From NCBI GenBank assembly GCA_012728535.1, contig JAAYEX010000121.1:1-9819 (forward strand): a DNA stretch of 9,819 bases. Reading direction: 5' to 3'. The notes beneath the pieces are model-generated. The model saw only the letters and a program-made list of their open reading frames with translations. It was not told where the DNA came from and did not search any database. Source of the DNA: Clostridiaceae bacterium. GTDB taxonomy: Bacteria; Bacillota; Clostridia; Saccharofermentanales; DTU023. The position numbers and the translations under genes were made by a program. Of the stretch, positions 1 to 7,144 are shown piece by piece (position 1 is the stretch's first letter; every line of letters begins with the position of its first letter).

Positions 1-1
1 G

Positions 2-1828
2 AGCATTGTGCTCGACGGCACTTCCTTGCAGCTTACTCTGACAGAAACAGCTGTTGCAGCAGGTAAACCTGCAAAGATACAAAAGTCCATACCGGCTACA
101 GCTATGGATATGTATCTGGAAAAATTTCTTGATGCGTCCCGGGAAGGGAAAATAGAGAGCTTTGACTATAAGCAGCCGAAAGATGTCAGCGGCATTATTA
201 ATCTGGTATTTCTGGTACTGCTGATGGTGTCTATCGGCGCTTTTATTTACGTTTCCTATTCGCGACAGTCAGGGGACGGCAAGTCAGCTATGTCTTTCGG
301 CAGAAGCCGGGCTAAACTGAACGACCCGGGCAAGAACAAGGTGACCTTTAATGATGTTGCCGGTGCTGAAGAAGAAAAGGCCGAACTGCAGGAAGTGGTT
401 GATTTCCTGCGTAACCCGAAGAAATATTCAGATCTGGGTGCGAAAATTCCCAAGGGTATTCTTCTGGTAGGGGCACCCGGAACAGGAAAGACTTTGCTGG
501 CTAAAGCTGTGGCCGGAGAAGCTCAAGTACCCTTCTTCTCCATCAGTGGTTCAGACTTTGTCGAAATGTTTGTTGGTGTAGGTGCATCAAGAGTACGCGA
601 CCTTTTTAATAATGCCAAAAAGCAGTCACCCTGCATTGTTTTTATTGATGAAATCGATGCCGTGGGCCGTCAACGCGGTGCCGGCCTGGGTGGCGGGCAC
701 GATGAGCGCGAACAGACTCTCAACCAGCTTCTGGTTGAGATGGATGGTTTCGGTCCTAACGAAGGTGTAATTGTTCTGGCCGCAACCAACCGTCCGGATA
801 TTCTTGACTCGGCTTTGTTGCGTCCGGGACGTTTCGACAGGCAGATTATGATTATGCGTCCTGACATTAAGGGGCGTGAAGCGATTTTGCAGGTGCATGC
901 ACGCGATAAGCCTTTAGCTGATGATATCGATTTAGCTGAGATAGCCCGCATTACTTCCGGTTTCACCGGAGCAGACCTGGCTAACCTTCTCAACGAAGGA
1001 GCCCTGCTGGCAGCACGTAATCTGCAGACAGAAATAACTTATGCAAATTTGAGTGAGGCTGTCTTCAAGGTCATGGTCGGACCTGAAAAGAAGAGCCGTG
1101 TTGTCAGTGAGCGTGAGCGTAAGAGCACTGCCTATCACGAAGCAGGTCACGCTATTGTTTTGCGTGCAGTTTCAGAGACTGATCGCGTTGAGCGGGTTTC
1201 GATTATCCCTGCGGGGGCTGCCGGTGGTTATACAGCATGGCGTCCGAACGAAGATATATATTTCAAAACACGTCGCCAGCTCCTGGGCGAAATCATGACA
1301 GGTCTGGGTGGCCGTGCAGCCGAAATGATTATTTATGATGAGATGAGCACCGGAGCAGGCCAGGACCTGAAGCAGTGTAACGCCATTGCACGGCAGATGG
1401 TTACCAAGTACGGCATGAGCAAACGTCTCGGCAACGTTATTGTAAGTGACAGTGACGAAGTGTTTTTGGGCCGCGACTATGGCCATACCCAGAGCCACAG
1501 CGAAAGCCTCCAGTCAGTTATCGATGAAGAGGTCGCCCGCATACTGGAAGAGTCTTACGATAATACCATAGCTATATTGGAGAAGAACCGCTTGCTTCTT
1601 GATAAGTTAACTGAAGCACTGCTGGATAAAGAAAAAGTAAATGCTGAAGAGTTTGAAGAGATTTACAGAACTTATGCAGTAGACTTTAAGCCGGCTCCCG
1701 GGGATGAAGAAGTTGAAAAAGAACATAGTTTCAGTCCGGATGAAATGCAGGCCGCTCAGCCTCAAGCTGAAGGCAGTGCGGAGCAGACCGGTGAGAGCGG
1801 TGAAGCTACAATTAACTTCAGGTCCTGA
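2..1828 (+). CDS. ftsH: ATP-dependent zinc metalloprotease FtsH, 5'-truncated by the window edge
   Basis: This is a membrane-anchored AAA+ protease that unfolds and degrades misfolded membrane proteins and regulatory proteins in a hexameric ring on the cytoplasmic face. Residues are counted from the GTG at 8. Residues 1-60 look like the end of the extracytoplasmic domain, and 62-84 are the second membrane helix. The AAA module has Walker A GAPGTGKT (155-162), pore motif FVG (188-190), Walker B VFIDEIDA (211-218) and the second region of homology with arginine fingers in RPGRFDR (272-278). The peptidase has HEAGH (377-381), and D453 in GAGQDLKQ is the expected third zinc ligand. An acidic, Gln/Ala-rich tail of about 50 residues ends at TGA. 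The frame is open to the window edge, and a start at 8 would lose the first membrane helix that the family has, so the true start lies upstream. Walker A has Ala where GPPGTGKT is more usual; this should be benign. Identity is certain. Confidence 0.98.
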   Translation, partial: SIVLDGTSLQLTLTETAVAAGKPAKIQKSIPATAMDMYLEKFLDASREGKIESFDYKQPKDVSGIINLVFLVLLMVSIGAFIYVSYSRQSGDGKSAMSFGRSRAKLNDPGKNKVTFNDVAGAEEEKAELQEVVDFLRNPKKYSDLGAKIPKGILLVGAPGTGKTLLAKAVAGEAQVPFFSISGSDFVEMFVGVGASRVRDLFNNAKKQSPCIVFIDEIDAVGRQRGAGLGGGHDEREQTLNQLLVEMDGFGPNEGVIVLAATNRPDILDSALLRPGRFDRQIMIMRPDIKGREAILQVHARDKPLADDIDLAEIARITSGFTGADLANLLNEGALLAARNLQTEITYANLSEAVFKVMVGPEKKSRVVSERERKSTAYHEAGHAIVLRAVSETDRVERVSIIPAGAAGGYTAWRPNEDIYFKTRRQLLGEIMTGLGGRAAEMIIYDEMSTGAGQDLKQCNAIARQMVTKYGMSKRLGNVIVSDSDEVFLGRDYGHTQSHSESLQSVIDEEVARILEESYDNTIAILEKNRLLLDKLTEALLDKEKVNAEEFEEIYRTYAVDFKPAPGDEEVEKEHSFSPDEMQAAQPQAEGSAEQTGESGEATINFRS

Positions 1829-1875
1829 CTTTTCAGCAGCTGATAGATTTTAAATGATTTAATACATGTACACCA

Positions 1876-1902
1876 GGGGGCGTCTCACACAAAGAGGCCC
1901 CC
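1876..1902 (+). other. GC-rich RNA hairpin between ftsH and the lipoprotein gene
   Basis: GGGGGC (1876-1881) pairs with GCCCCC (1897-1902). CTC (1884-1886) pairs with GAG (1894-1896) after a GT bulge, leaving a 7-base loop. No T-run follows, so it is not a standard intrinsic terminator. It ends about 8 bases before the AAAGGAG ribosome binding site of the next gene and does not cover it. It could protect or separate the two parts of an ftsH-lipoprotein transcript, or weaken read-through. The function is inferred; only the pairing is seen. Confidence 0.5.
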
Positions 1903-1923
1903 CGTTGCGGAAAGGAGTATCGT

Positions 1924-2553
1924 ATGAAAAAAGCCCAACTGATTCTGCTTTTAGTTCTGGCTTTGGCAATCTTGTTGACTGCTTGCGCTGACTCATCCGC
2001 ATCGGGCAGTGATCCCACGCAGACGACCAAGCCTTCCACTTCCGAGACGGAGGAGGAGTCGAAAGAAACTGAAGCTACGACCACCACAACGGAAAAAACA
2101 ACTGAAGCTCCTGAGCCTACTACTTTCACAACAGAGCAGGTAACTGAGGCACCGGAGCCAACTGTCTCCATAGTGGAAAAGGTGATGATAACTGCCGATT
2201 ATGCAAGTGATGAAATTTTGAGTTCCTATGATTCTTTCTCTGAATTTATCGAATCTGAAGATATCTCTCAAAGGATTATTTTCACTACTAATGTTGGAGT
2301 GAAAAGCTTCAGCTTCATAGAAGTAATCTACAAAGAGAAAGATGGAGAGTTTGCTTTTTTTGAAAATGGGGTGTTGTATTCAATTGAAGACTTTTCACCT
2401 GAGAAACCCTTTCTTGTAAGCTGGATGGAAACCGGAGCCATTCCGAACAGGGGTATATCATTTGTGGATGAAAGCGACACGACAAGATATTTTTATCTTG
2501 CAAGCAGTGGTGAGGATGGCTCACTTATCCTCGCTGAATTCCAGAATGAATAA
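1924..2553 (+). CDS. Putative secreted lipoprotein, Thr/Glu-rich, unknown function
   Basis: The protein has 209 residues. The start is well supported: AAAGGAG (1911-1917) lies 6 bases before ATG. The N-terminus is a lipoprotein signal peptide: a basic MKK, a hydrophobic stretch and the lipobox LLTAC, with Cys21 as the expected lipidated residue, so the mature protein should be tethered to the outer face of the membrane. Residues 22-82 form a low-complexity linker rich in Thr, Glu, Ser and Pro, with TEAPEPT at 60-66 and again at 74-80. Residues 83-209 appear to be a compact domain with alternating beta-type and polar segments; PNRGISFVDE (174-183) and the C-terminal GEDGSLILAEF look like conserved stretches. 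It lies 95 bases downstream of ftsH and may be read from the same transcript. It ends at a strong terminator. I recognise no enzymatic motif and assign no function. Confidence 0.85.
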   Translation: MKKAQLILLLVLALAILLTACADSSASGSDPTQTTKPSTSETEEESKETEATTTTTEKTTEAPEPTTFTTEQVTEAPEPTVSIVEKVMITADYASDEILSSYDSFSEFIESEDISQRIIFTTNVGVKSFSFIEVIYKEKDGEFAFFENGVLYSIEDFSPEKPFLVSWMETGAIPNRGISFVDESDTTRYFYLASSGEDGSLILAEFQNE

Positions 2554-2601
2554 GCTGAATTTTTGAAATATCTTTGTTCTCACAATTATTTTCAAACAAA
2601 G

Positions 2602-2639
2602 AAAAACCGGACCCTCCCGGCGAGGAAGGTCCGGTTTTT
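2602..2639. terminator. Bidirectional intrinsic terminator between convergent genes
   Basis: CCGGACC (2607-2613) pairs with GGTCCGG (2628-2634). The stem is extended by AAAAA (2602-2606) against TTTTT (2635-2639), with T also at 2640. Because an A-tract precedes and a T-tract follows the GC stem, the RNA of either strand has a GC hairpin followed by a U-run. It sits 48 bases after the lipoprotein stop and 19 bases beyond the stop of the minus-strand acyl-CoA synthetase gene, so it can end both transcripts. Confidence 0.93.
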
Positions 2640-2658
2640 TAATAGATAATATATGTCT

Positions 2659-4467
2659 TTAAATAGCTTCTTTTTTGCTGTAGTCGCGCATGATCTTGCG
2701 TGATGTGTTCTTGGGGAATTCCGTGTCTCTGATTCTTACTTCGCGGACACCCTGGTAGGTGGGAATCGAATCGTTGAGTTTTTTGACCAGATCTTTCATC
2801 AATTCCATAATCTGTTCTTCAGTCGCATTCTTGCCCAGACGTTCTTCGATGCCTTCTTTGTCGGGGAAAATCTCAACTACAATCAGATGGTCGCCACTTA
2901 TTCTGGGCTCTGCGGACACTATGCTTTCTGCAATCTCGGGGTTGCGGTTGAGGACTGCTTCCAGCTCTTCCGGGAAGATGTTTTTACCATTTTTGGTAAT
3001 AATAGTATTCTTTTTGCGCCCGGTGATAATCAGGAAACCTTCATCGGTGATATAACCCATGTCACCCGTATGATACCAGCCGTCAACAATTGCTTCAGCT
3101 GTCAGTTCCGGAGCTTCATAGTATCCCAGCATCATATTGGGGCCGCGCCCGACAATTTCGCCAACGCCGTTTTCATCTTCGTCGATGATTTTTATCTCCT
3201 GACCGGGTAAGGGTAGGCCGGCTGAATCATGGCGGAAGTATTTCTCACGATTGAGTGCGAGGATCGGAGCAAATTCAGTCAGACCATAGCCTTGGACTGC
3301 AACAAAGCCCCAGTCATAAAAGTCCTGCAGAATCTGTGGATCGATAGCTGCACCGCCTGAAATAAAAGTAGTCATCCTGCCGCCGAAAGCGTCGTGAACT
3401 GAAGCAAATACTTTTCTGCGGATATCTACGCCGATTTTCTTCAAGCCGCGCGAAAGTGACATCATACGGCGGACGAGTTTTTCCTTGCCCTGCCTGCGGA
3501 TGTTCTTCCAAACCTGACGGTGTACGGATTCCAGCAGCAGGGGAACGGCCAGGATAGTGGTTACCTTGGACTCTTTCATGTTTTCCGTGATGTAGCGCAG
3601 ACCTTCGACCTGAGCGATAGTGTCACCTTTGTAAATCTGATAAAGGAAACCGCAGGTACATTCGTAGGTATGGTTAAGAGGCAGGACTGACAGCACAACA
3701 TCATCGTTATTGAGGCCGATGAAAAGCAGTTGTCCCATTTCCATAATATTGGCGCAAATTGTTTTGTGGCTGTGCATTACACATTTTGATTTATCGGTTG
3801 TACCGGAGGTAAAGAGTAAAACTCTGACCTCCTCGGCGTTAATCTCAAGCTGACGGAAGCGCAGATCGCCTTCGGCGAGCAGTTTTCGACCGCTACGCAG
3901 GAGGTCATTAAACAAAGTGACCGGGACGGCTTTGCCATCAGCCAGCTGTATTTCTGAAGGACCGTCGTAGGCGGTATCAGGGTCGTCTTCTTCGATTTTT
4001 CCTGTGGCGAAAGACGGATCATTCATCAGGATCAGATGTTTAAGAGTAGGGACCTGAGAGGCTACGCTTTCTATGCTTTCGGCAAACTGGGGAGAGTAGA
4101 TGATGCCGTCACAGTAAGAGCGGTTAAAGAGACTCAGCAGCTCTTCGGAGTGAAGCTCCTTGTCAATCGGCACCATGATGGCTTCACCGTTCATGCCGGC
4201 CAGATAGGATACATACCACTCATAGCGGGTTTCCGCGACAATGGCCAGACGGCTGTCAGGGCCGAAACCAAGATCCAGCAGCATCGTGCCCACAGCTTCG
4301 ACATCAGCATTATATTGTCTGTAGCTAACCGGGACATATGGTTTGCCTTTTACAGGCTTGGTCAGGAAGGCGACATTGTCAGGATGTTTCCCTGCGGCCT
4401 GATCCAGCATGTCTTTCAAATCCGTAATTTTATGGTACGGATGTAGCGGATATTTGTAATCGGTCAT
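2659..4467 (-). CDS. AMP-forming long-chain acyl-CoA synthetase-like protein
   Basis: This 602-residue enzyme belongs to the ANL adenylating superfamily. Such enzymes activate a carboxylic acid as acyl-AMP and transfer it to CoA; by overall length and motifs it is most like long-chain fatty-acid-CoA ligases. Visible motifs in order: the phosphate-binding loop TSGTTDKSKCVMHSH (220-234), GYGLTE (393-398), the ribose-binding HTGD (466-469), the hinge region ITGRKKNTIITKNGKNI (481-497), and TSRKIMRDY (588-596) with Lys591 as the expected adenylation lysine. The phosphate loop departs from the usual TSGTTGxxKG pattern at Asp225 and Cys229. There is no signal peptide or clear membrane helix. The start has a GGGGGAG ribosome binding site (4473-4479) 5 bases away. 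The 96-base gap to the upstream ligase gene is very AT-rich; I see no convincing promoter there, so co-transcription with that gene is possible. The exact substrate cannot be read from the sequence. Confidence 0.9.
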   Translation of the reverse strand: MTDYKYPLHPYHKITDLKDMLDQAAGKHPDNVAFLTKPVKGKPYVPVSYRQYNADVEAVGTMLLDLGFGPDSRLAIVAETRYEWYVSYLAGMNGEAIMVPIDKELHSEELLSLFNRSYCDGIIYSPQFAESIESVASQVPTLKHLILMNDPSFATGKIEEDDPDTAYDGPSEIQLADGKAVPVTLFNDLLRSGRKLLAEGDLRFRQLEINAEEVRVLLFTSGTTDKSKCVMHSHKTICANIMEMGQLLFIGLNNDDVVLSVLPLNHTYECTCGFLYQIYKGDTIAQVEGLRYITENMKESKVTTILAVPLLLESVHRQVWKNIRRQGKEKLVRRMMSLSRGLKKIGVDIRRKVFASVHDAFGGRMTTFISGGAAIDPQILQDFYDWGFVAVQGYGLTEFAPILALNREKYFRHDSAGLPLPGQEIKIIDEDENGVGEIVGRGPNMMLGYYEAPELTAEAIVDGWYHTGDMGYITDEGFLIITGRKKNTIITKNGKNIFPEELEAVLNRNPEIAESIVSAEPRISGDHLIVVEIFPDKEGIEERLGKNATEEQIMELMKDLVKKLNDSIPTYQGVREVRIRDTEFPKNTSRKIMRDYSKKEAI

Positions 4468-4563
4468 TTCGACTCCCCCAACTTACGGTATTAAAACAAA
4501 ATATCTTAATACGCTTTATTTAACTTAGTTTAGCAAAATAATCAATAAAAAAACGAAATAAAC

Positions 4564-6123
4564 TTAAAAATCTTTAACTTCCTTCATATGATCATGACGA
4601 CCTGTCAAGTTGTCGCCGACATTACGCAGATCCACTCCCATGATCAGAAGCACATCGCCCGGTTCAAGAAGGGTTCTCAGTTGGGCTTCCAGCTCTTCAT
4701 TGGTGGAGTAATACTCTGCATTGCCGCCGAGTTCGTTGATACGTTCAACAATATCTTTTGAACTGATGGAACTGTCTCGTTCCCTGTCATCGTAGATTTC
4801 CGACATCATAATAAGATCTTCATGGCGCAAAGCTTCAACAAAGGCGTCAAAGAAACCACGCACTCTGCTGTGTGTCAGAGGCTGGAAGCAAATCCACAGT
4901 CTTTTTGCAGGCAAATGCTTCGCAGCATCAATGGTTACTTCGATAGCCGAAGGATGGTGAGCGTAATCGATGATTACCTGAGCTCCATTGTAATATCCCG
5001 TGCGGGTGAAGCGGCCTTCTGCTCCTTTAAACTGGAGGAGAGCTGTGGCAACGGAGTCGCGATCCGCTCCGGCCAGATGAGAAACCGCTATCGCGGCTAA
5101 AGCGTTCTGCACATTAAATTCCCCCGGGATTCTCAATGCCAGAGTGCCCCAGTCCTCATCAGCGCAGCGTACATGGAAAGTGGGATTCCCTGAATCATCA
5201 TATTGGAGATCAGAGTAGCTATAATCAGGTTTTTTGCCACCCGGAGCGGCTTGATCCTCATGCCCGAAATAAAGAATATTCAGGCTTGCTATGTGTCCCG
5301 GCAGCAGTTCTTCAAGTTTTTTCAAAAAACTGTCCAGCCCGACCTCGTAAGTTGGCAAAAGCAAAGTTGATCCGGGAGCCTGCAGTGCGGCAAAGCGAGC
5401 GAAAGCATCGATCATGTCATCCGGTGTACCATAGCTGTCGATATGATCGTGGACCATATTAAGAATTATGTTGATGTCACCCGTATAATGGAAAAAACCG
5501 CGACGGAATTCACAGGCTTCGGACAACATCAGTTGCTTACCGCGCCCTTCACGCACAGTTGTTTTGAAATTTATCAGTTCGGCACCCAGATGAACAGAAG
5601 GATCCAGTCCCGACTCTATCAGCATAAGAGCGCTCATGGCGGCAACCGTGGATTTACCGTTTGTACCGCTGATATTGATCACCTGATTGTAAAGCCTGAG
5701 AAGGGAGCCGAGAAAGATAGCCCGTTCGATGCAGGGGATGCCCAGATCAGCAGCACGCAGCCTTTCCGGATTATCATCAAAGACTGCCCGCGAAAAAACA
5801 ACCAGATCCGGCTTCACCTCATCAATACTCTCCGCACGATGTTCATCCCATACTTTAATTCCAAGCTCATCCACGAGATAAGCAGTACGTCGGTTGGGAT
5901 TTTGGTCAGAGCCGAAACACTCAGCACCTAAACGGGCAGACATCTCAGCCAGGCCACACATGCTGATGCCGCCAATTCCAACAAAGAATATCTTTTTCCC
6001 TTCAGAAATGAAGGAAGCGTAGTTCTCATAATCGGGTTTATCCTGTCCCGTCAGCTGGAAGAATAACTTCTCTCCGTCAGCTGTTTCAGGTGTATTTTCT
6101 AACGCTGTTATGTTTTGTTCCAT
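4564..6123 (-). CDS. murC: Divergent MurC-type Mur ligase (probable UDP-N-acetylmuramate--L-alanine ligase)
   Basis: The 519-residue protein is a three-domain Mur ligase. MurC joins L-alanine to UDP-N-acetylmuramic acid, the first peptide step of peptidoglycan synthesis in the cytoplasm. The N-terminal UDP-binding domain has GIGGISMCGLAE (49-60) and GSD (71-73), both MurC-like. The ATP site is GTNGKST (153-159), followed by SEACE (201-205), NMVHDHID (222-229) and, in the C-terminal domain, GRF (370-372), DYAHHP (386-391) and FQP (413-415). Overall order and the DYAHHP motif fit MurC, but the P-loop (usually GTHGKTTT), the RRF motif and the FQPHxYTR motif are all altered. It could therefore be a MurC paralogue with another substrate. 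I chose ATG at 6123. A TTG at 6183 would add 20 basic residues, but a TATAAT box overlaps that region and no ribosome binding site precedes it. The ribosome binding site of the ATG is also weak (GAAAG, A-rich). Family certain, substrate less so. Confidence 0.82.
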   Translation of the reverse strand: MEQNITALENTPETADGEKLFFQLTGQDKPDYENYASFISEGKKIFFVGIGGISMCGLAEMSARLGAECFGSDQNPNRRTAYLVDELGIKVWDEHRAESIDEVKPDLVVFSRAVFDDNPERLRAADLGIPCIERAIFLGSLLRLYNQVINISGTNGKSTVAAMSALMLIESGLDPSVHLGAELINFKTTVREGRGKQLMLSEACEFRRGFFHYTGDINIILNMVHDHIDSYGTPDDMIDAFARFAALQAPGSTLLLPTYEVGLDSFLKKLEELLPGHIASLNILYFGHEDQAAPGGKKPDYSYSDLQYDDSGNPTFHVRCADEDWGTLALRIPGEFNVQNALAAIAVSHLAGADRDSVATALLQFKGAEGRFTRTGYYNGAQVIIDYAHHPSAIEVTIDAAKHLPAKRLWICFQPLTHSRVRGFFDAFVEALRHEDLIMMSEIYDDRERDSSISSKDIVERINELGGNAEYYSTNEELEAQLRTLLEPGDVLLIMGVDLRNVGDNLTGRHDHMKEVKDF

Positions 6124-6171
6124 CGTCTGCTTTTCGCTTTCTTTTTTAAAAAGGATTCTGCGCCTCAGTAG

Positions 6172-6177
6172 ATTATA
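6172..6177 (-). promoter_or_regulatory. Possible -10 box for the murC-like gene
   Basis: The minus strand reads TATAAT here, a perfect -10 hexamer. A start site about 7 bases further on would give a leader of some 40 bases to the ATG at 6123. The -35 region is poor (TTCTTA with an 18-base spacer), so this is tentative. It counts against the TTG at 6183 as the start codon. Confidence 0.4.
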
Positions 6178-6316
6178 GTACAATATACAAGATTTTAAGA
6201 AGAGAAAAATGTTTCTGTAACCTGATGAGTTTATGGCTAATTGAAAATTGAAGCGCTAGTTAAACAGGTGCACTTACTTTTGCAATCAACCAACGCCGTC
6301 CTTGTAGGAAATCAAT

Positions 6317-6345
6317 TTGACAGTTCCAGTCCCGTGTCGTATCAT
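6317..6345 (+). promoter_or_regulatory. Sigma-A type promoter for the rplU-prp-rpmA-obg cluster
   Basis: TTGACA (6317-6322) is separated by 17 bases from TATCAT (6340-6345): a perfect -35, optimal spacing, and a -10 matching at five of six positions. Transcription should begin near 6352, giving a leader of about 74 bases before rplU. The remaining divergent intergenic stretch, 6184-6316, shows no gene or other clear signal. Confidence 0.85.
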
Positions 6346-6351
6346 TATTCG

Positions 6352-6425
6352 GCGACCGCTCTGGCGGGGTTTTAATGCTGTTCGTCAGCAACCTGAGTCG
6401 GGCGAGACTTTTTAGGAGGAACGCA
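6352..6425 (+). promoter_or_regulatory. Structured 5' leader of rplU, candidate L21 leader
   Basis: Three small hairpins can be drawn in the predicted leader. The first is CCGC (6356-6359) with GCGG (6364-6367), followed by GG and TTTT. The second is TGCTG (6376-6380) with CAGCA (6386-6390), around a TTCGT loop and possibly closed by GGT (6368-6370) with ACC (6391-6393). The third is AGTC (6396-6399) with GACT (6406-6409), followed by a short T-run just before the TAGGAGG ribosome binding site (6414-6419). An autoregulatory L21 leader RNA family is known upstream of rplU in low-GC Gram-positives. The position fits, but I cannot confirm membership without a covariance search. Confidence 0.5.
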
Positions 6426-6740
6426 ATGAGTTACGCTATTATTTTAACAGGCGGTAAACAATACCGTGTCACAGTAGGAGACGAAGTTTTCGTCGAAAAA
6501 CTGGACGTAGAAGCTGATGAAGAAATCGTTTTTGACCAGATTCTTGCAGTCCATAACGGAGACAGTCTGACTGTTGGTGATCCCCTGGTAGAGGGGGCTT
6601 CAGTTAAGGCCGAACTGGTGAAGCATGGCCGTGCCAAGAAGATCCATGTGATGAAATACAAAGCCAAGAAAGGCTATCGCAGGAAGCAAGGCCACCGTCA
6701 GCCCTATACCAAAGTTCGTATCAGCGAGATCGTGAGCTAA
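6426..6740 (+). CDS. rplU: 50S ribosomal protein L21
   Basis: The 104-residue protein matches L21 in length and across its whole sequence. It has the N-terminal [13 protein letters not shown] (3-15), a central beta-rich part, and the conserved basic [21 protein letters not shown] segment before the C-terminus. L21 binds 23S rRNA in the large subunit and depends on L20 for binding in other bacteria. The ATG at 6426 is chosen because TAGGAGG lies 6 bases before it and the family begins at this point; an in-frame upstream codon at 6375 falls inside the leader hairpins. It is the first gene of the ribosome-biogenesis cluster and its stop lies two bases before the start of prp. Confidence 0.98.
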   Translation: MSYAIILTGGKQYRVTVGDEVFVEKLDVEADEEIVFDQILAVHNGDSLTVGDPLVEGASVKAELVKHGRAKKIHVMKYKAKKGYRRKQGHRQPYTKVRISEIVS

Positions 6741-6742
6741 GC

Positions 6743-7078
6743 TTGCTGACCGCGCGTTTCAAACTGGACCCGGAAGACCGCGTTGTCTCCTTTCATCTGG
6801 AGGGACACGCAGGTGATGCGGTTAAAGGTGAAAACATCATATGTGCCGCAGCTTCCGCCATCGCACAAACCGCGATCGGCAGTTTACAGGACATAGCGCG
6901 TATCGAACCCGATTATCAAGCTGAAGATGGTCTCATTTGCTGTCGGGTTTCATACGATGGTGATGACCAGGATCAATTGATACAGATTGCAAGTCTGATG
7001 GGCAGTGTCCGGATAGGTTGCATGCAGCTTGAAGACAGTTACGGTTCTCACTACATTACTTGTATTGATGAGAGCTAA
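6743..7078 (+). CDS. prp: Ribosomal-processing cysteine protease Prp (YsxB family)
   Basis: This 111-residue protein belongs to the family that removes the short N-terminal extension of ribosomal protein L27, a step shown in Staphylococcus aureus to be needed for functional ribosomes. The catalytic pair is visible: His22 in EGHAGDA and Cys34 in NIICAAASA, at the same residue numbers as the S. aureus enzyme's His22 and Cys34. Gly residues around the histidine and the small residues after the cysteine are also conserved. The start is TTG at 6743, two bases after the rplU stop; only a weak GTGAG precedes it, so translation is probably coupled to rplU, which would keep protease levels low. It lies directly between rplU and rpmA, next to its presumed substrate, which has a recognisable cleavage site. 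Confidence 0.93.
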   Translation: MLTARFKLDPEDRVVSFHLEGHAGDAVKGENIICAAASAIAQTAIGSLQDIARIEPDYQAEDGLICCRVSYDGDDQDQLIQIASLMGSVRIGCMQLEDSYGSHYITCIDES

Positions 7079-7144
7079 AGCATTTTAGAGAATTTAGAAA
7101 TAACCAGTAATCGGACTGTGAATGATATTACGGAGGAAGTAAGA

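Noticed and set aside
8..10. GTG at 8 as the start of ftsH
   Set aside because: The frame is open to the window edge, and the family has a first membrane helix and more of the extracytoplasmic domain before this point.
1172..1498. Open frame of 108 codons on the minus strand inside ftsH, and similar antisense frames inside the synthetase, murC-like, obg and ribosomal genes
   Set aside because: All lie opposite well-conserved coding sequence, lack ribosome binding sites and show no recognisable protein; they are shadows.
1876..1903. Hairpin after ftsH as an intrinsic terminator
   Set aside because: It is followed by CGTTGCGG and the next gene's ribosome binding site, not by a T-run.
4530..4563. 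Run of seven T on the minus strand shortly after the murC-like stop, as a terminator
   Set aside because: No GC-rich stem precedes it; the region is just AT-rich.
4480..4563. Promoter for the acyl-CoA synthetase gene in the AT-rich gap
   Set aside because: Several AT-rich hexamers exist, but no -35/-10 pair matches at an acceptable distance.
6124..6183. TTG at 6183 as the start of the murC-like gene
   Set aside because: It adds 20 basic residues without family support, has no ribosome binding site, and a TATAAT box overlaps its first codons.
6375..6425. Upstream in-frame start for rplU at 6375
   Set aside because: It would translate through the leader hairpins and the ribosome binding site; L21 proteins begin at the ATG at 6426.
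7118..7144. GTG at 7118 as the start of rpmA
   Set aside because: It would put the GGAGG ribosome binding site inside the gene and would add residues before the Prp recognition sequence, which starts at the ATG at 7145.
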